Assembly: GCF_033115175.1 (NCBI RefSeq)
Contig: NC_084840.1
Span: 76,585,179-76,649,178, forward strand
From: Lepus europaeus
Taxonomy: Eukaryota > Chordata > Mammalia > Lagomorpha > Leporidae
Direction: 5' to 3'
Length of the DNA stretch: 64,000 nt
The notes beneath the pieces are model-generated. The model was given only the letters and a program-made list of their open reading frames with translations. It did not search any database and was not told the origin of the DNA. Below, piece after piece: positions 34,220-44,530 of this stretch (position 1 is the first letter of the stretch; each line of letters opens with the position of its first letter). The position numbers and the translations under genes were made by a program.

Positions 34220-34875
34220 CTCAGAAATGTTCCATTTTATGACTGAGGATCAGTGTAGTGATTAAATACCTCGATTGTAGTGTGCTCAAGTAGTTTAGCT
34301 ATTTAATCATGTCTTTGATTTCAGTCATTTAGCAAGTATTTATGTAGTGACTCATATGCTCTGTACTATATTGAGAGTATTTGGGATGCAGGAAACATTA
34401 TATACTCTCTGATCTGTGCAATTGAAGAAATATAAACACAGGTAGAACAGCTAGGGAACATTCAGTTGCTGAACTTGGTTGTAAGTATAGGAGCTGAAAG
34501 AATTAAGTCAGCAAAAAATAGAGGTGGCTATGTGAACAGTATCAGCAGATATGAGCTGAGCTTCGAAATGACTAGGTCAGTTTTGTGGGCAGGATCGGGG
34601 AAGGGAATTCAGATTGGGGAAAAAGCTTCTTGGAAGTAATGTAGATGCAATGGGGGATATGAGGATTAGTAGGAAACATGTTTACATAGATAAAGAGTCA
34701 TATTATAGAAGACTTAGAAAGCTACTCAGTCAAAATTGAGATCTAAAATGAAAAGTGATGAGAGCACAAATTAAAATTTCTGCTCCCATTTCTTCCTTTT
34801 TCCTTACTATATTGCTGTTTGTAGACCACATAAGTATTTGCTTTTCCATCAGTTGGTGTAGAACCTCTAAGAGTC
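34220..34875. other. RBM17 intron 10, unique part
   Basis: Nothing recognised. Confidence 0.4.
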
Positions 34876-34889
34876 AAAAACCACCTTGC

Positions 34890-35175
34890 CGCGGGTGCTG
34901 CGGCTCACTAGGCTAATCCTCCACCTTGCGGCGCCGGCACACCGGGTTCTAATCCCGGTTGGGGTGCCGCATTCTGTCCCGGTTGCCCCTCTTCCAGGCC
35001 AGCTCTCTGCTGTGGCCAGGGAGTGCAGTGGAGGATGGCCCAAGTGCTTGGGCACTGTACCCCGTGGAAGACCAGGAGAAGCACCTGGCTCCTGCCTTCG
35101 GATCAGCGTGGTGCGCCGGCCGCAGCGTGCCAGCCGTGGTGGCCATTGGAGGGTGAACCAATGGCAAAAGGAAGA

Positions 35176-35225
<50 letters not shown>

Positions 35226-35290
35226 TCACTCTCTCACTCTCTCACTCTCTCACTCTCTCACTGTCTACTCTGCCTGTCAAAAAAAAAAAA
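34890..35290 (+). repeat. C-repeat SINE (CSINE3-like) with expanded pyrimidine tract
   Basis: 'cgcgggtgctgcggctcact' to 'actctgcctgtcaaa', flanked by 'aaaaaccaccttgc' on both sides. The (CT)n tract (35178-35262) has grown and ends in repeated 'ctctctca'-type units. Confidence 0.93.
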
Positions 35291-35492
35291 AAAAACCACC
35301 TTGCTTAGCTGTGTGGTCCCAGCACCCAACTACAAAACAGGCATTCAGCATCCTTGATGACAAACAGTTTAAACTTGTTTGGTTTTGGACTACTGTTGTC
35401 CATGTATGCTAATGAGTAGAATGTTTACTCTGATGCACATCATGTAAAGGAGAAAAGTCATAGTGCTAATCTCAAATGATTCCTTTTACTCT

Positions 35493-35809
35493 TTTGTGTG
35501 TGTGTGTGTGTGTGTAACAGGTAGAGTTATAGACAGAGAGACAGAAAGAAAGGTCTTCCTTCCGTTGGTTCACTCCCCAAATGGCCACTGCAGCCAGCGC
35601 TGTGCCGATCTGAAGCCAGGATCCAGGAGCTTCCTGGTCTCCCAAGTGGGTGCAGGGGCCCAAGCACCTGGGCCATCCTCCACTGCCCTCCCGGGCCACA
35701 GCAGAGAGCTGGACTGGAAAAAGGGCAGCTGGGACTAGAACCTGGCGCCCACATGGGATGCCAGTGCCGCAGGCGAAGGATTAACCTAGTGAGCCATGGC
35801 CCCAGCCCC
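35493..35809 (-). repeat. C-repeat SINE, antisense, with (GT)n
   Basis: (GT)n plus 'aacaggtagagttatagac' to 'ccatggccccagcccc'. Target-site duplication 'gattccttttactctt' at 35477-35492 and 35810-35825. Confidence 0.93.
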
Positions 35810-35844
35810 GATTCCTTTTACTCTTATTGTCGTTTCTCTTTCAG

Positions 35845-35917
35845 ATTCCTGGTGCCCCTGATGATGAAGCAGTACGAATATTTTTAGAATTTGAGAGAGT
35901 TGAGTCAGCAATTAAAG
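35845..35917 (+). CDS. RBM17: RBM17 exon 11
   Basis: Acceptor 'tttctctttcag', donor 'gtaggt'. 73 nt, residues 343-368 (IPGAPDDEAVRIFLEFERVE). Central strands and second helix start of the UHM. Confidence 0.97.
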
Positions 35918-36055
35918 GTAGGTTGGACAGCTAAAACAAACAAACAAAAGTTGAATTTGTGACCTTAACTCTTATAGGTGAAGTTACTGTTAATGCTGTC
36001 ATGATGTCTTACAAGATACCTTTATTAACTGCCTGTCTTTTTGTTTGCCTTTTAG

Positions 36056-36159
36056 CTGTTGTTGATCTGAATGGGAGGTATTTTGGTGGACGTGTGGTAA
36101 AAGCCTGTTTCTACAACTTGGATAAATTTAGGGTTTTGGACTTGGCGGAGCAGGTTTGA
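36056..36159 (+). CDS. RBM17: RBM17 exon 12 (last; CDS to stop)
   Basis: Acceptor 'ttgccttttag', stop TGA at 36157-36159. It encodes VVDLNGRYFGGRVVKACFYN and the C-terminus. R375-Y376-F377 is the UHM signature that replaces RNP1 and traps the ligand tryptophan. The exon continues into the 3' UTR. Confidence 0.97.
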
Positions 36160-36590
36160 TTTTCAGAACCAGAGCGCAGGTCACCTCCAGGGATCCTTGA
36201 ACTAACTGCAGACTGAGCGGAGGAGAAGGGGTGGTGAAAGCCTTCGTGCCTGTCGGATGCTGAGGCTCTCGGAAGGACTTCTGTGATGTGTGTTGGTCTA
36301 TCCCTTTTTTATTTTGTGGTTTTTTAATATAGCATAAAAATCCTTTAAAAAACAACAACAGTTGTGTGCCTCTCTGATTGTTCCTCTTTTTTATTACTAC
36401 TTCTGAGTTCATTACTTTGCTAGAATTTCATGGTAATTTTCAAGTGCTTTGATGATGCAGCGCATCTTGCACTTAAACTAGGGAGTTTTGGTTCTGGGGT
36501 TGTATTAAATTATCCTTTGTTTTTCTTTCTCCCCTTTCCCTTTTAATAAAGCCTACAAGTTATTAAACTTGTTCATAAATTCTGTAGTAA
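36160..36590 (+). other. RBM17: RBM17 3' UTR, proximal form
   Basis: Sequence after the stop up to ~25 bases past the first strong AATAAA at 36545-36550. A longer form could run to the later signals near 37.4 kb. Cleavage sites cannot be fixed from sequence alone. Confidence 0.65.
36545..36550 (+). promoter_or_regulatory. RBM17: Poly(A) signal AATAAA (proximal)
   Basis: First canonical AATAAA after the RBM17 stop, followed by a T/G-rich stretch. Confidence 0.65.
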
Positions 36591-37411
36591 AGTAGCATCT
36601 TGGCAGTCTGCCAGAGATGAACATGTCTGCTTTCTCTAACAGAGAAATTCTTTTCAGTGACTCCAGTCATAGAAAACTCTGCAGCCGGAGCTAAGAATAG
36701 TGAGCCAGCCATGACCTATTTGGATGAATAATTTGTCATTAAGCTAAGTCAGACTGTAGGGTTTGTAGTGGATTTATGGAACATGTGGGTATAGAAATCA
36801 TGAATCACTCACTTGTTTTCAGAGATTCAAGCTTAGTCTTTAGGGTAGATCAGAAATGACAAATTAATTCAGAACCTAACTGTTAAGTTGAAAATATGTA
36901 CCCAATTATGTTTGGGTAATGACAGTTCTGTGGGGTCTTGTTTCTACTGGCCAAAATCCAACAATGTTAATTCTATTATATGTAATTTTAAAATTTATAA
37001 AACTCAGCCCTTTCAGCTACTTAAAAATTGTACTGCGAATTAATATGGTTTCTGGAGTTGTGAAAAGTTGTACCACTGAAGTGTAGTGATACATGTGGCT
37101 TAAAAATTTAGCAGGGCAACACAAAAAAATATTCATTGCTGAAGTTCATTGCCAGAGCAATGGATGTTTCAAAAAATCTTCAAGCTTGTGATCTGTTCCT
37201 TGCTTTTCCCATATATTGCATGTGACTTTCTTTGAAGTGGCAACTGAGGGACATGAACCTCTGTTGTCTCTGTAGGTTATTATGATGTGAAAGTGCACTG
37301 TGATCCTTGGGGGGAAAGCTCAACATTGTTTGCATCCATGGACTTGGTTTGGAGACAGGAATATTTTGACCCTTTTTACAAAAGGATTTTCTTGTGTTTT
37401 TATTTAACATA

Positions 37412-37417
37412 AATAAA
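37412..37417 (+). promoter_or_regulatory. RBM17: Poly(A) signal AATAAA (distal candidate)
   Basis: AATAAA followed within 30 bases by a T/GT-rich stretch ('ttttatctttggtggtatta'). A further AATAAA lies at 37455-37460. No SINE lies between the stop and here, as expected for an exon. Confidence 0.5.
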
Positions 37418-37503
37418 GAAGTAACATTTTATCTTTGGTGGTATTATTTTACTAAATAAAATTAGGACTGGAGTTCTGTGATAAAAGTGCTATTAAATAA
37501 GGT

Positions 37504-37834
37504 GGCCGGCGCCGTGGCTTAACAGGCTAATCCTCCGCCTTGCGGCGCCGGCACACTGGGTTCTAGTCCCGGTTGGGGCGCCGGATTCTATCCCGGTTGC
37601 CCCTCTTCCAGGCCAGCTCTCTGCTATGGCCCGGGAAGGCAGTGGAGTCCTTGGGCCCTGCACCCGCATGGGAGACCAGAAGGAAGCACCTGGCTCCTGG
37701 CTTCGGATCAGTGAGATGCGCCGGCCGCAGTGGTCATTGGAGGGTGAACCAACGGCAAAAAGGAAGACCTTTCTCTCTCTCTCTCTCTCTCTCACTATCC
37801 ACTCTGCCTGTAAAAAAAAAATAATAATAATAAG
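37504..37834 (+). repeat. C-repeat SINE (CSINE3-like)
   Basis: 'ggccggcgccgtggcttaac' to 'ctctgcctgtaaaa'. 'aataaggt' flanks it. Confidence 0.91.
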
Positions 37835-37919
37835 GTAAGTTGAGTTAGAGAATATGATACAAAGAACTGCATAAGTGGATGTTTAACAGGACCATAAGAA
37901 TTCAAAGCAGTCATGAAAC

Positions 37920-38240
37920 TCATCCCTATTATATGACTAAAGTGTTCAGAGGTAAGGCTTTGGGAGGTGATTAGGATTGGAAAGTTCATTAGGGTGAAGC
38001 CCCTGTGATTGAAGACTGGTGACTTCGTAAGAGGGGGGAGACCAGAAAACATAAGCACACACACGTGGGTGCTCCCTGTCTCGTGGCGTATATGTGATGT
38101 CCTGGGGCCGCCTCAGGACTCTGCCAGCAGGACAGCCATCCCCAAATGCATGTCCTTGCTGACAGCTAAATAATCACCTCTGTTCTTTATAAAGTTCCCC
38201 AGCCTCGGGTATTTTGTTATGACATCATAGAGTGCAATGT
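37920..38240 (+). mobile_element. Old solo LTR, ERVL-MaLR type (MLT1/MST-like)
   Basis: 'ggctttgggaggtgattagg', 'ctctgttctttataaagttc' and 'cagcctcgggtattttgtta' are typical of MaLR LTR text. Diverged and non-coding, with no internal retroviral genes nearby. Confidence 0.6.
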
Positions 38241-40799
38241 GGCAGTTGTCACAGACAAAATAAATACATTTGTTCAAATATATTTATTGCTTAAAACAAT
38301 TAGCAACTGAAACAGATCTGCTTCTGCCTGTGGTGTGAAAACCATGTCACACTTCGGAAACCCCTGGCTGCAGAGGCTGCTCGAGAGCATTGTAGTTTCC
38401 AAGGGACCTGCCAAAGGAATGTCTCCTCTGCTGGCTCTGTCTCTTGACTGCCCAGCTTGGTCAGATGTATGACCAAGTGCTAGATCAGCAGTTTTAAATT
38501 TTTTTTTAACTTTTATTTAATGAATATAAATTTCCAGTGTACAGCTTATGGATTACAATGGCTTCCCCCTCCCATAACTTCCCTCCCACCCACAACCCTC
38601 CCCTCTCCCGCTCCCTCTCCCCTTCCATTCACATCAAGATTCATTTTCAATTCTCTTTATATACAGAAGATCAATTTAGTATAAAGATTTCAACAGTTTG
38701 CACCCACATAGAAACACAAAGTGAAACATACTGTTTGAGTACTAGTTATAGCATTAAATCAAAATGTACAGCACATTAAGGACAGAGATCCCACATGAGG
38801 AGCAAGTGCACAGTGGCTCTTGTTGTTGACCCAACAAATTGACACTCTAGTTTATGGCGCCAGTAACCACCCTAGGCTGTCGTCATGAGTTGCCAAGGCT
38901 ATGGAAGCCTTCCAAGTTCCCAGACTCTGATCATATTTAGACAAGGTCATAAAAGACAGAGTGAGGATAGTAACCAATGATCCTAAGAGTGGCATTTACC
39001 AGGTTTGAACAATTATACAGCATTAAGTGGGGAAGAGGACCATCAGTACACACAGGTTGGGAGTAGAGCCATTGGTGGTAGAGGTTATGATTACAAAGGA
39101 ATGAGGCCCAAGTGTGCTAGACAGGGTCTAGAACAAAGGACAGAGTCATTATTAGATGTGCTAAGAAAGGTGCTAAGCTACAATTAAGTTTTCTGATTGA
39201 GAGGCAAATAGAACCTGATAGTAGGGGCTTGATAATAATCTGGTGGGCTTTAGGCCTTGTAAGTTAAGAGGCCCAGACCTATCTATCTCTTCACATGGGG
39301 TATATCCTAAGGGAGGTGTGAACCTCCTAGGGGAAGGCACTCTGTTGACTTTCATTACTTGGCTGGGCTGGGAAGAGAGCTGGCCAGGTAAAGGCAGGGG
39401 GCATCTCTAACAAGAAATTTACAGTTCTGCCTGCAATGTTGCTGACCCTACTTGGCCATCCCCTCAGCTGCAGTGGTCACTTTGGAAGTTGGGCTGAGTG
39501 AAGGGCTTTTCAGCTTAGAGCCAATAAGATCTGTGGCTCTGACCTGGGCATCCTTCAACTCCAGGGCAGGTCCATTTCCAGTGATCCAACTCGGCTGGCA
39601 GAGCTGCCAGGGCTCTTCACAAGCTGACTTCTGCTGAAGCCCAGGCTTACCACATTGAAAGCCACTGCAGTGGACTGGCCTGTTGGGTCTCCTTGAGGGC
39701 AGATCACTGTACAGATCAGCCATTAATAGGCCTGCCACCCATTGCTTCTGATGCCTAGCTTTCTTTTCCTCCTGGTTTGTGTTAAAGCAGACCAGAGGAT
39801 GCAAGTCAAGGGAGTGCCCAAGTCCCATCTCTAATCTTCGGTGGCCTGAACTACAAGTCTATAGTCACAGGCATGTTCTGTAGTAGTTTTTCTAAAGTAG
39901 ACAATGCTCATGAGGAAAATTATATTCTCACTTTAAAACTTTCTTTCCCTTTGGTCTGAAAGGGAGGTTTTTTCTACTTACTGTATACTTGGCTGATGGC
40001 GAAGTGAATCTAGCTATGAGATTATTATTTAAGTTCTTATTTTGGCTATGCTATTACAGAAAAATGTTAGCCATCTCTTTTATAAGGTCTAAAGATTAAA
40101 TTGTGCGTCCTGCAGATTCCTTCATAATAGAATTAGTTTCCTACCTTGAAGAGAATAGAGAAATGAAAGAACACGTTGGGCTTAGAATAGAGAAATGAGG
40201 GAGCAAGTCCTAGATCGCTTGCTGACAATAGCAATATTACATGAATACTTAGCAAACCGTTTCAACCATTAGATAACAACTTAAGAAAACATTTACCAGA
40301 AGGTCCAATGCCTTCTATAAATTTCAAGAATCATGTATTTAAAAACATCTCTTAAATATCTAACATGGTGTAGTTTGTTTAACCAGTAAACTTAAGCACA
40401 ACCATATAAAATGTTTTTAGTTTCTTTCTACCAACAAGTTTAAAACATATGATACACAGATTCAGGTCACACAAATTAAAATGTATCTTTGATTGATTTT
40501 AGCAGCTTAAATTTATGGACAATCTTATCTATAAGCCATTTAAAATAAAACTCTTAATAAGATTTCCTATGTGGACATACAATATGTACACACATATAAC
40601 ATAGCATAATAGACCAATATAGCAATTTTAATAATAGCTTTTAAAATCTTTAACTCTTTTTGTAGATTGCCAATGGATTTGAATTGCTTTTTGTTTTTAG
40701 GTTACTTTAATGCATTTCTTTAACAGAGCATCAGAGTTTAATTCTATGTCAAAGAGAAATTGAGCTTCCTGTGATCTTTTGCTGTGAGGTTTCCTTCCT

Positions 40800-41859
40800 T
40801 TACCTTCTTTCATGTTGGTGACCATGTTTCTGTGTTTCTGTGTGTAACACATCTTTAAGCATCTTTTGCAGGGCAGGACGAGTGGCAACAAATTCTTTCA
40901 GTTTCTGTTTGCTATGAAAAGTCTTAATTTCACCTTCATTCACAAATGAGAGCTTTGCAGGATATAATATTCTGGGCTGGCAGTTTTTCTCTCTTAGTAC
41001 CTGGGCTATATCTCACCATTCCCTTCTAGCTTGTAGGGTTTCTGATGAGAAGTCTGCTGTGAGTCTAATTGGAGATCCTCTGAGAGTAATCTGACGTTTC
41101 TCTCTTGCACATTTTAGAATCTTTTCTTTATGTTTCACTGTGGTGAGTTTGAATACAACATGTTGTATTCAAACTCTTTTGGTCATGTTTATTAGGGGTT
41201 CTATAAGCTTCCTGTACTAAGATGCCTCTGTCCTTCTCCAAACCTGGGAAATTTTCTGCTAGTATCTCACTGAAAATGCCTTCTAATCCTTTCTTCCTCT
41301 CCATGCCTTCAGGAACTCCTAGAACCCGAATATTAGGTTTTTTAATAGTATCCTGTAGATTCCCGACAATATTTTTTAGATTTCTAATTTCTTCTTCTTT
41401 TCTTTGGTTTGCCTGTTTCCTTTCCTGTTCTCTGTCTTCTAAGTCTGATATTCTCTCTTCTGCTTCGCCCATTCTGTTTTTAAGGCTCTCTAATGTGTTT
41501 GTCATTTGATCTATTGAGTTCTTCATTTCATTGTGGTTTTTTGTCACTATCACAGTTTCATGTTCTACTAGTTGTTTCATTTCATTTTGATTCCTCCTTA
41601 ATATTTCATTTTCATGAGAGAGATTTTCTATCTTGTCCATTAAGGATTTCTGTAGTTCAATAATTTGTTTTTGAGAACTTCTTAATGTTCTTATCAATTT
41701 TTTGAGATCCGCTTCTTGCATTTCTTCGATCTCATTATCTTCATAATCTTGAGTTGGGGTGTCTTTTTCATTTGGGGGCGTCATAGTGTCTTCCTTGTTC
41801 TTGTTACCTCGGTTTTTGCGTTTGTTGTATGGCATGTTGGAGATATTTGGTTTCTTCAC
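40800..41859 (-). pseudogene. LINE-1 ORF1 (RNA-binding protein), frameshifted
   Basis: ORF1p is the trimeric RNA chaperone of LINE-1. Minus-strand translation from MPYNKRKNRGNKN (ATG at 41835; an upstream in-frame ATG at 41859) gives a coiled coil of about 120 residues (IIELQKSLMDKIENLSHENE...). The RRM start follows (NIRVLGVPEGMERKKGLEGI). At about 41145-41176 a palindromic segment shifts the frame. The C-terminal domain continues in another frame (HVVFKLTTVKHKEKIL, ETLQARREW, then a stop in place of the usual residue, FHSKQKLKEFVATRPAL) to TAA at 40800-40802. Two lesions, so it is inactive. Confidence 0.85.
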
Positions 41860-42019
41860 TGTGGTGTTTTTTCTTGTTACACTATGGCTCTATATTAAGT
41901 GGACTGTCTGCTTTCGGTGGAGCCTTAGAGGCTTGAGATAAGTGTGGACTGAGAGCTGTGTTTGGTTCCTCAGGGTTGAGGGTGTGTCAAAGATGACACT
42001 CCCAAGTTAGGCGTGGTAA

Positions 42020-42075
42020 ATCTCTCTTTCTTTTTCTTTTTTTTTTTTTTCTTTTCTTTTTTTTTTTTTTTTTGA
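42020..42075. repeat. Pyrimidine tract in the LINE-1 5' UTR
   Basis: On the + strand a T-rich run with scattered C ('ctttttctttttttttt' and continuing). In the element's sense it is an A-rich stretch with G. Confidence 0.8.
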
Positions 42076-42806
42076 TTCAAAAGGGAAGTAATTACGCACA
42101 GCTTAAAGTAATTGGAGGTAGTTAGAAGGCAAATGATATACCCACAGGAGCCAGAGATCAGAAGCTCTTTCCCAAGGACCACACAGGGAATCTGTGCTGT
42201 CCTCGGTGTGGGCTCCAATTCTCCTGCAGTCTCCCACTGGGTTGCCAAGTTAGATCCTAATCTCCTGTTATTTCACCCCTCCCCCCAGAGTCAGCTTTTC
42301 TGCTAGGCTCAGGGCCGGTGCAGACCTGAGTTCGCCCTGCTTATGACGTATGTCCAAAATGGCGCCTACTCTTTGTCTTGCTCACCTTTGAGGGGTGAGC
42401 GGAGAGAGAGAAACTCGTGTCCGTATCGGTCACTTTTTTATTTTTTTCCTCTCTCTCTTCTAGTTAGCCTGGTGAACTTTTCCCCACGGAGTTTCAAGCC
42501 TCGTTCCCTCTAGTCTCCTCTTTCCGCTTGCCCGCTGGTGTCTCCGGCTATTGAGGTTCGGCTCACCTTGCGTTCCAGCGCTGGTGCGTTGAGTCTGCCA
42601 CTGGTGTCCCGAACTTGGGCTCCCACGCTCTCCACGCAGGTCCACTGTGAATCACTAGTTCCAGAAGAGTTTCCGCTGCTGTTTCTTCCCCTACTCTTCC
42701 TTGACCCTGCAGTATCTCCACTTTTATTAACCTGTGTGTCTTGCTGAAGTATCAATGTGCTTCCTTCCTATTCCGCCATCTTGCTGCTCCTAGATCAGCA
42801 GTTTTA

Positions 42807-43797
42807 CACCCAGATTCACTTCATGTTGCAGTTCTAGGCTCAAAGACATTAAAGCAGAAAAGAATCTGTGAGATCCTCCAGACTGGAAGTAGAGAGAAGT
42901 GTTTTGTGCAAAGTCACAGAGCTGGGGAGGGTAGGGGAGGGAGAGTTGAGATGGGGGCCCAGGCCCTCACTGAATCACAGGATCCCCCATTTGCAAGGCT
43001 AGCAGAGGCCAGCTAATTTGATTTACCACTGCATGGGAACCCTTCCATAAGGTTTCCGACCTTTAGGCATCTGACTGCTGTTGGGAGTCCTCAAGGGGCA
43101 GGTGCTCACCTTCCCTCTGGCCCATTGCTTCTGTTGTACTGGACAGCATCTCCTTGTACCTTTGAACAAAGTGTCCAGTTTCTGTTCACGGGAGCAGCAC
43201 AGTGCAAGACAACTGTCCTTGAAGGAGCTGTCATTGTAGCGCATGATCTTTACCTCATGTCCAGTTCTTGTTCTGCACATGGATGGTTTCTGGGTGGTTC
43301 AGACATCCCATCACCTTTCTGTGGAGATGTATGGATCTGCTGGGATTCCCCCTTAGAAGTGGTCTTTTAGAACCGAATATGATTTTTTCCCACCAGTGAT
43401 TACAGAGCTGCCCTTTTCTAATGTGAACATTCAGATGGCCCAGCTGGGGTAGGCTTAAAGCACCTAGTTAGCATTGCTTTCTGAAATCTGCATTTCTTGA
43501 GGGGTTTCATTCAGCTCTATTTTTAGCATGTTTTTCCACTGGGAAAAAGAAGAGGTACAAGGGGCACAGAGCAGGAGAAGGAGAGCAGCTGTGGTTTGCC
43601 AGCCCAGAGTTGCTCCACTGCACGTGTGTACCGCAGGCATGCGCAGGCCTTTCGACAGAGCGTCCATCCCCTTCTTTCTCAATGCAGTCTGCATGTCACC
43701 AGGACCCATTTTACCATACTCAGTAGACAGAGGTCTGGCTGGTTCTGGTTTCTGTTCTTCCTGGGTTAAGAGCCTCAGTAGTTTTTTTGTTTTTTGT
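42807..43797. other. Intergenic; MIR-like trace, otherwise nothing recognised
   Basis: 42880-42935 ('gtgcaaagtcacagagctgg') resembles MIR core sequence. The remainder is unassigned. Confidence 0.4.
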
Positions 43798-43798
43798 G

Positions 43799-44164
43799 GT
43801 TTTTTTTTTTTTTTTTAGATTTTTTTTTTAAGATTTTATTTATTTGTTTGAAAGTCAGTTACACACAGAAGGAGAGACAGAGAGGTCTTCCATCCACTGG
43901 TTCACTCCCCAATTGGGGGCAATGGCCGGAGCTGAGCTGATCTGAAGCCAGAAGCCAGAAGCTTCTTCCAGGTCTCCCCTGTGGGTGCAGGGGTCTTCCC
44001 ATGTGGGCACAGTGGTCCAAGGACTTGGGCCATCTTCCACTGCTTTCCCAGGCCATAGCAGAGAGATGGATGGGAAGTGGAACAGTCGGGACTCGAACTG
44101 GTGCCCATATGGGATGCTGGTACTGCAGGCGATGGCCCTACCTGCTACGCCACAGCGCTGGCCC
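43799..44164 (-). repeat. C-repeat SINE, antisense, with internal duplication
   Basis: 'aagattttatttatttgttt' to 'cacagcgctggcccc'. Flanks 'gagcctcagtagtttt' / 'gagcctcagttgtttt'. 'tgtgggtgcaggggtcttcc' is followed by a second similar 'catgtgggcacagtggtcc', a partial internal duplication. Confidence 0.9.
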
Positions 44165-44379
44165 CGAGCCTCAGTTGTTTTGATCTTGACTCTTCGCCTT
44201 TGCCTCCGTGTGTGTGTGTGTGTTAGGGGGATATCATTGAATTGCTGTGGCACCTAGAAGGTGGATACCAAATGACAGATATCCAAGATGAAAAGGAATC
44301 TGTTCAGACTGCACCTGTCGGACAATTCAGAATTTATGTGCTGATTGGTTTGAGGACAGTTTTTCCGAGACACTTTTAT

Positions 44380-44530
44380 TCCTATCTAATTGGATTCTCC
44401 TGATAACCTTTTGAGGTTGACAGGGTCACTGTTAGCCTCCGTTTACAGATGAGAGCCACTGTGCATGGCTGACTCAGAGCCCTGCGGTTCTTGAGGATTT
44501 CGGGAAGCTACTTCCAGACCATGATGTGAG
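44380..44530 (+). repeat. MIR-like SINE fragment
   Basis: 'taaccttttgaggttgacag', 'tccgtttacagatgag' and 'gactcagagccctg' follow the order of the MIR core. Old and diverged. Confidence 0.6.

Larger units (their letters stand above)
8886..36590 (+). other. RBM17: RBM17 gene, coding part and proximal 3' UTR
   Basis: RBM17 (SPF45) is a nuclear spliceosomal protein that recognises 3' splice sites and regulates alternative splicing. Eleven coding exons with canonical GT/AG junctions join in one frame: 123+117+167+98+57+142+152+74+99+73+104 nt = 1206 nt, or 401 codons plus stop, the length I know for human. Visible in the protein: MAPK-type sites T71-P and S222-P; a long charged helix from about residue 110 to 145; an acidic-basic stretch near 155-168; a G-patch at about 235-283; and a C-terminal U2AF-homology motif (UHM) from about 306 to 391 with the hallmark R375-Y376-F377, which contacts the ULM tryptophan of SF3B1 and SF1. 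No coding defect was found. Exon 1 is non-coding and lies upstream, probably in the CpG island. Confidence 0.96.
38480..42806 (-). mobile_element. LINE-1 lacking ORF2, antisense, with target-site duplication
   Basis: The insertion lies between two copies of 'ctagatcagcagtttta' (38480-38496 and 42790-42806). On the minus strand it starts 'ggagcagcaagatggcgg', a complete LINE-1 5' end with a YY1-type AAGATGGCGG. It continues through a GC-rich 5' UTR and ORF1 (41859 down to 40800), then ~2.3 kb of non-coding sequence with a polypurine tract. It ends with 'ttcattaaataaaagttaaa' and an A-tail. No endonuclease or RT motif is readable in 38.5-40.8 kb. At 4.29 kb it is far shorter than a full LINE-1, although both ends are present. 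Confidence 0.85.
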
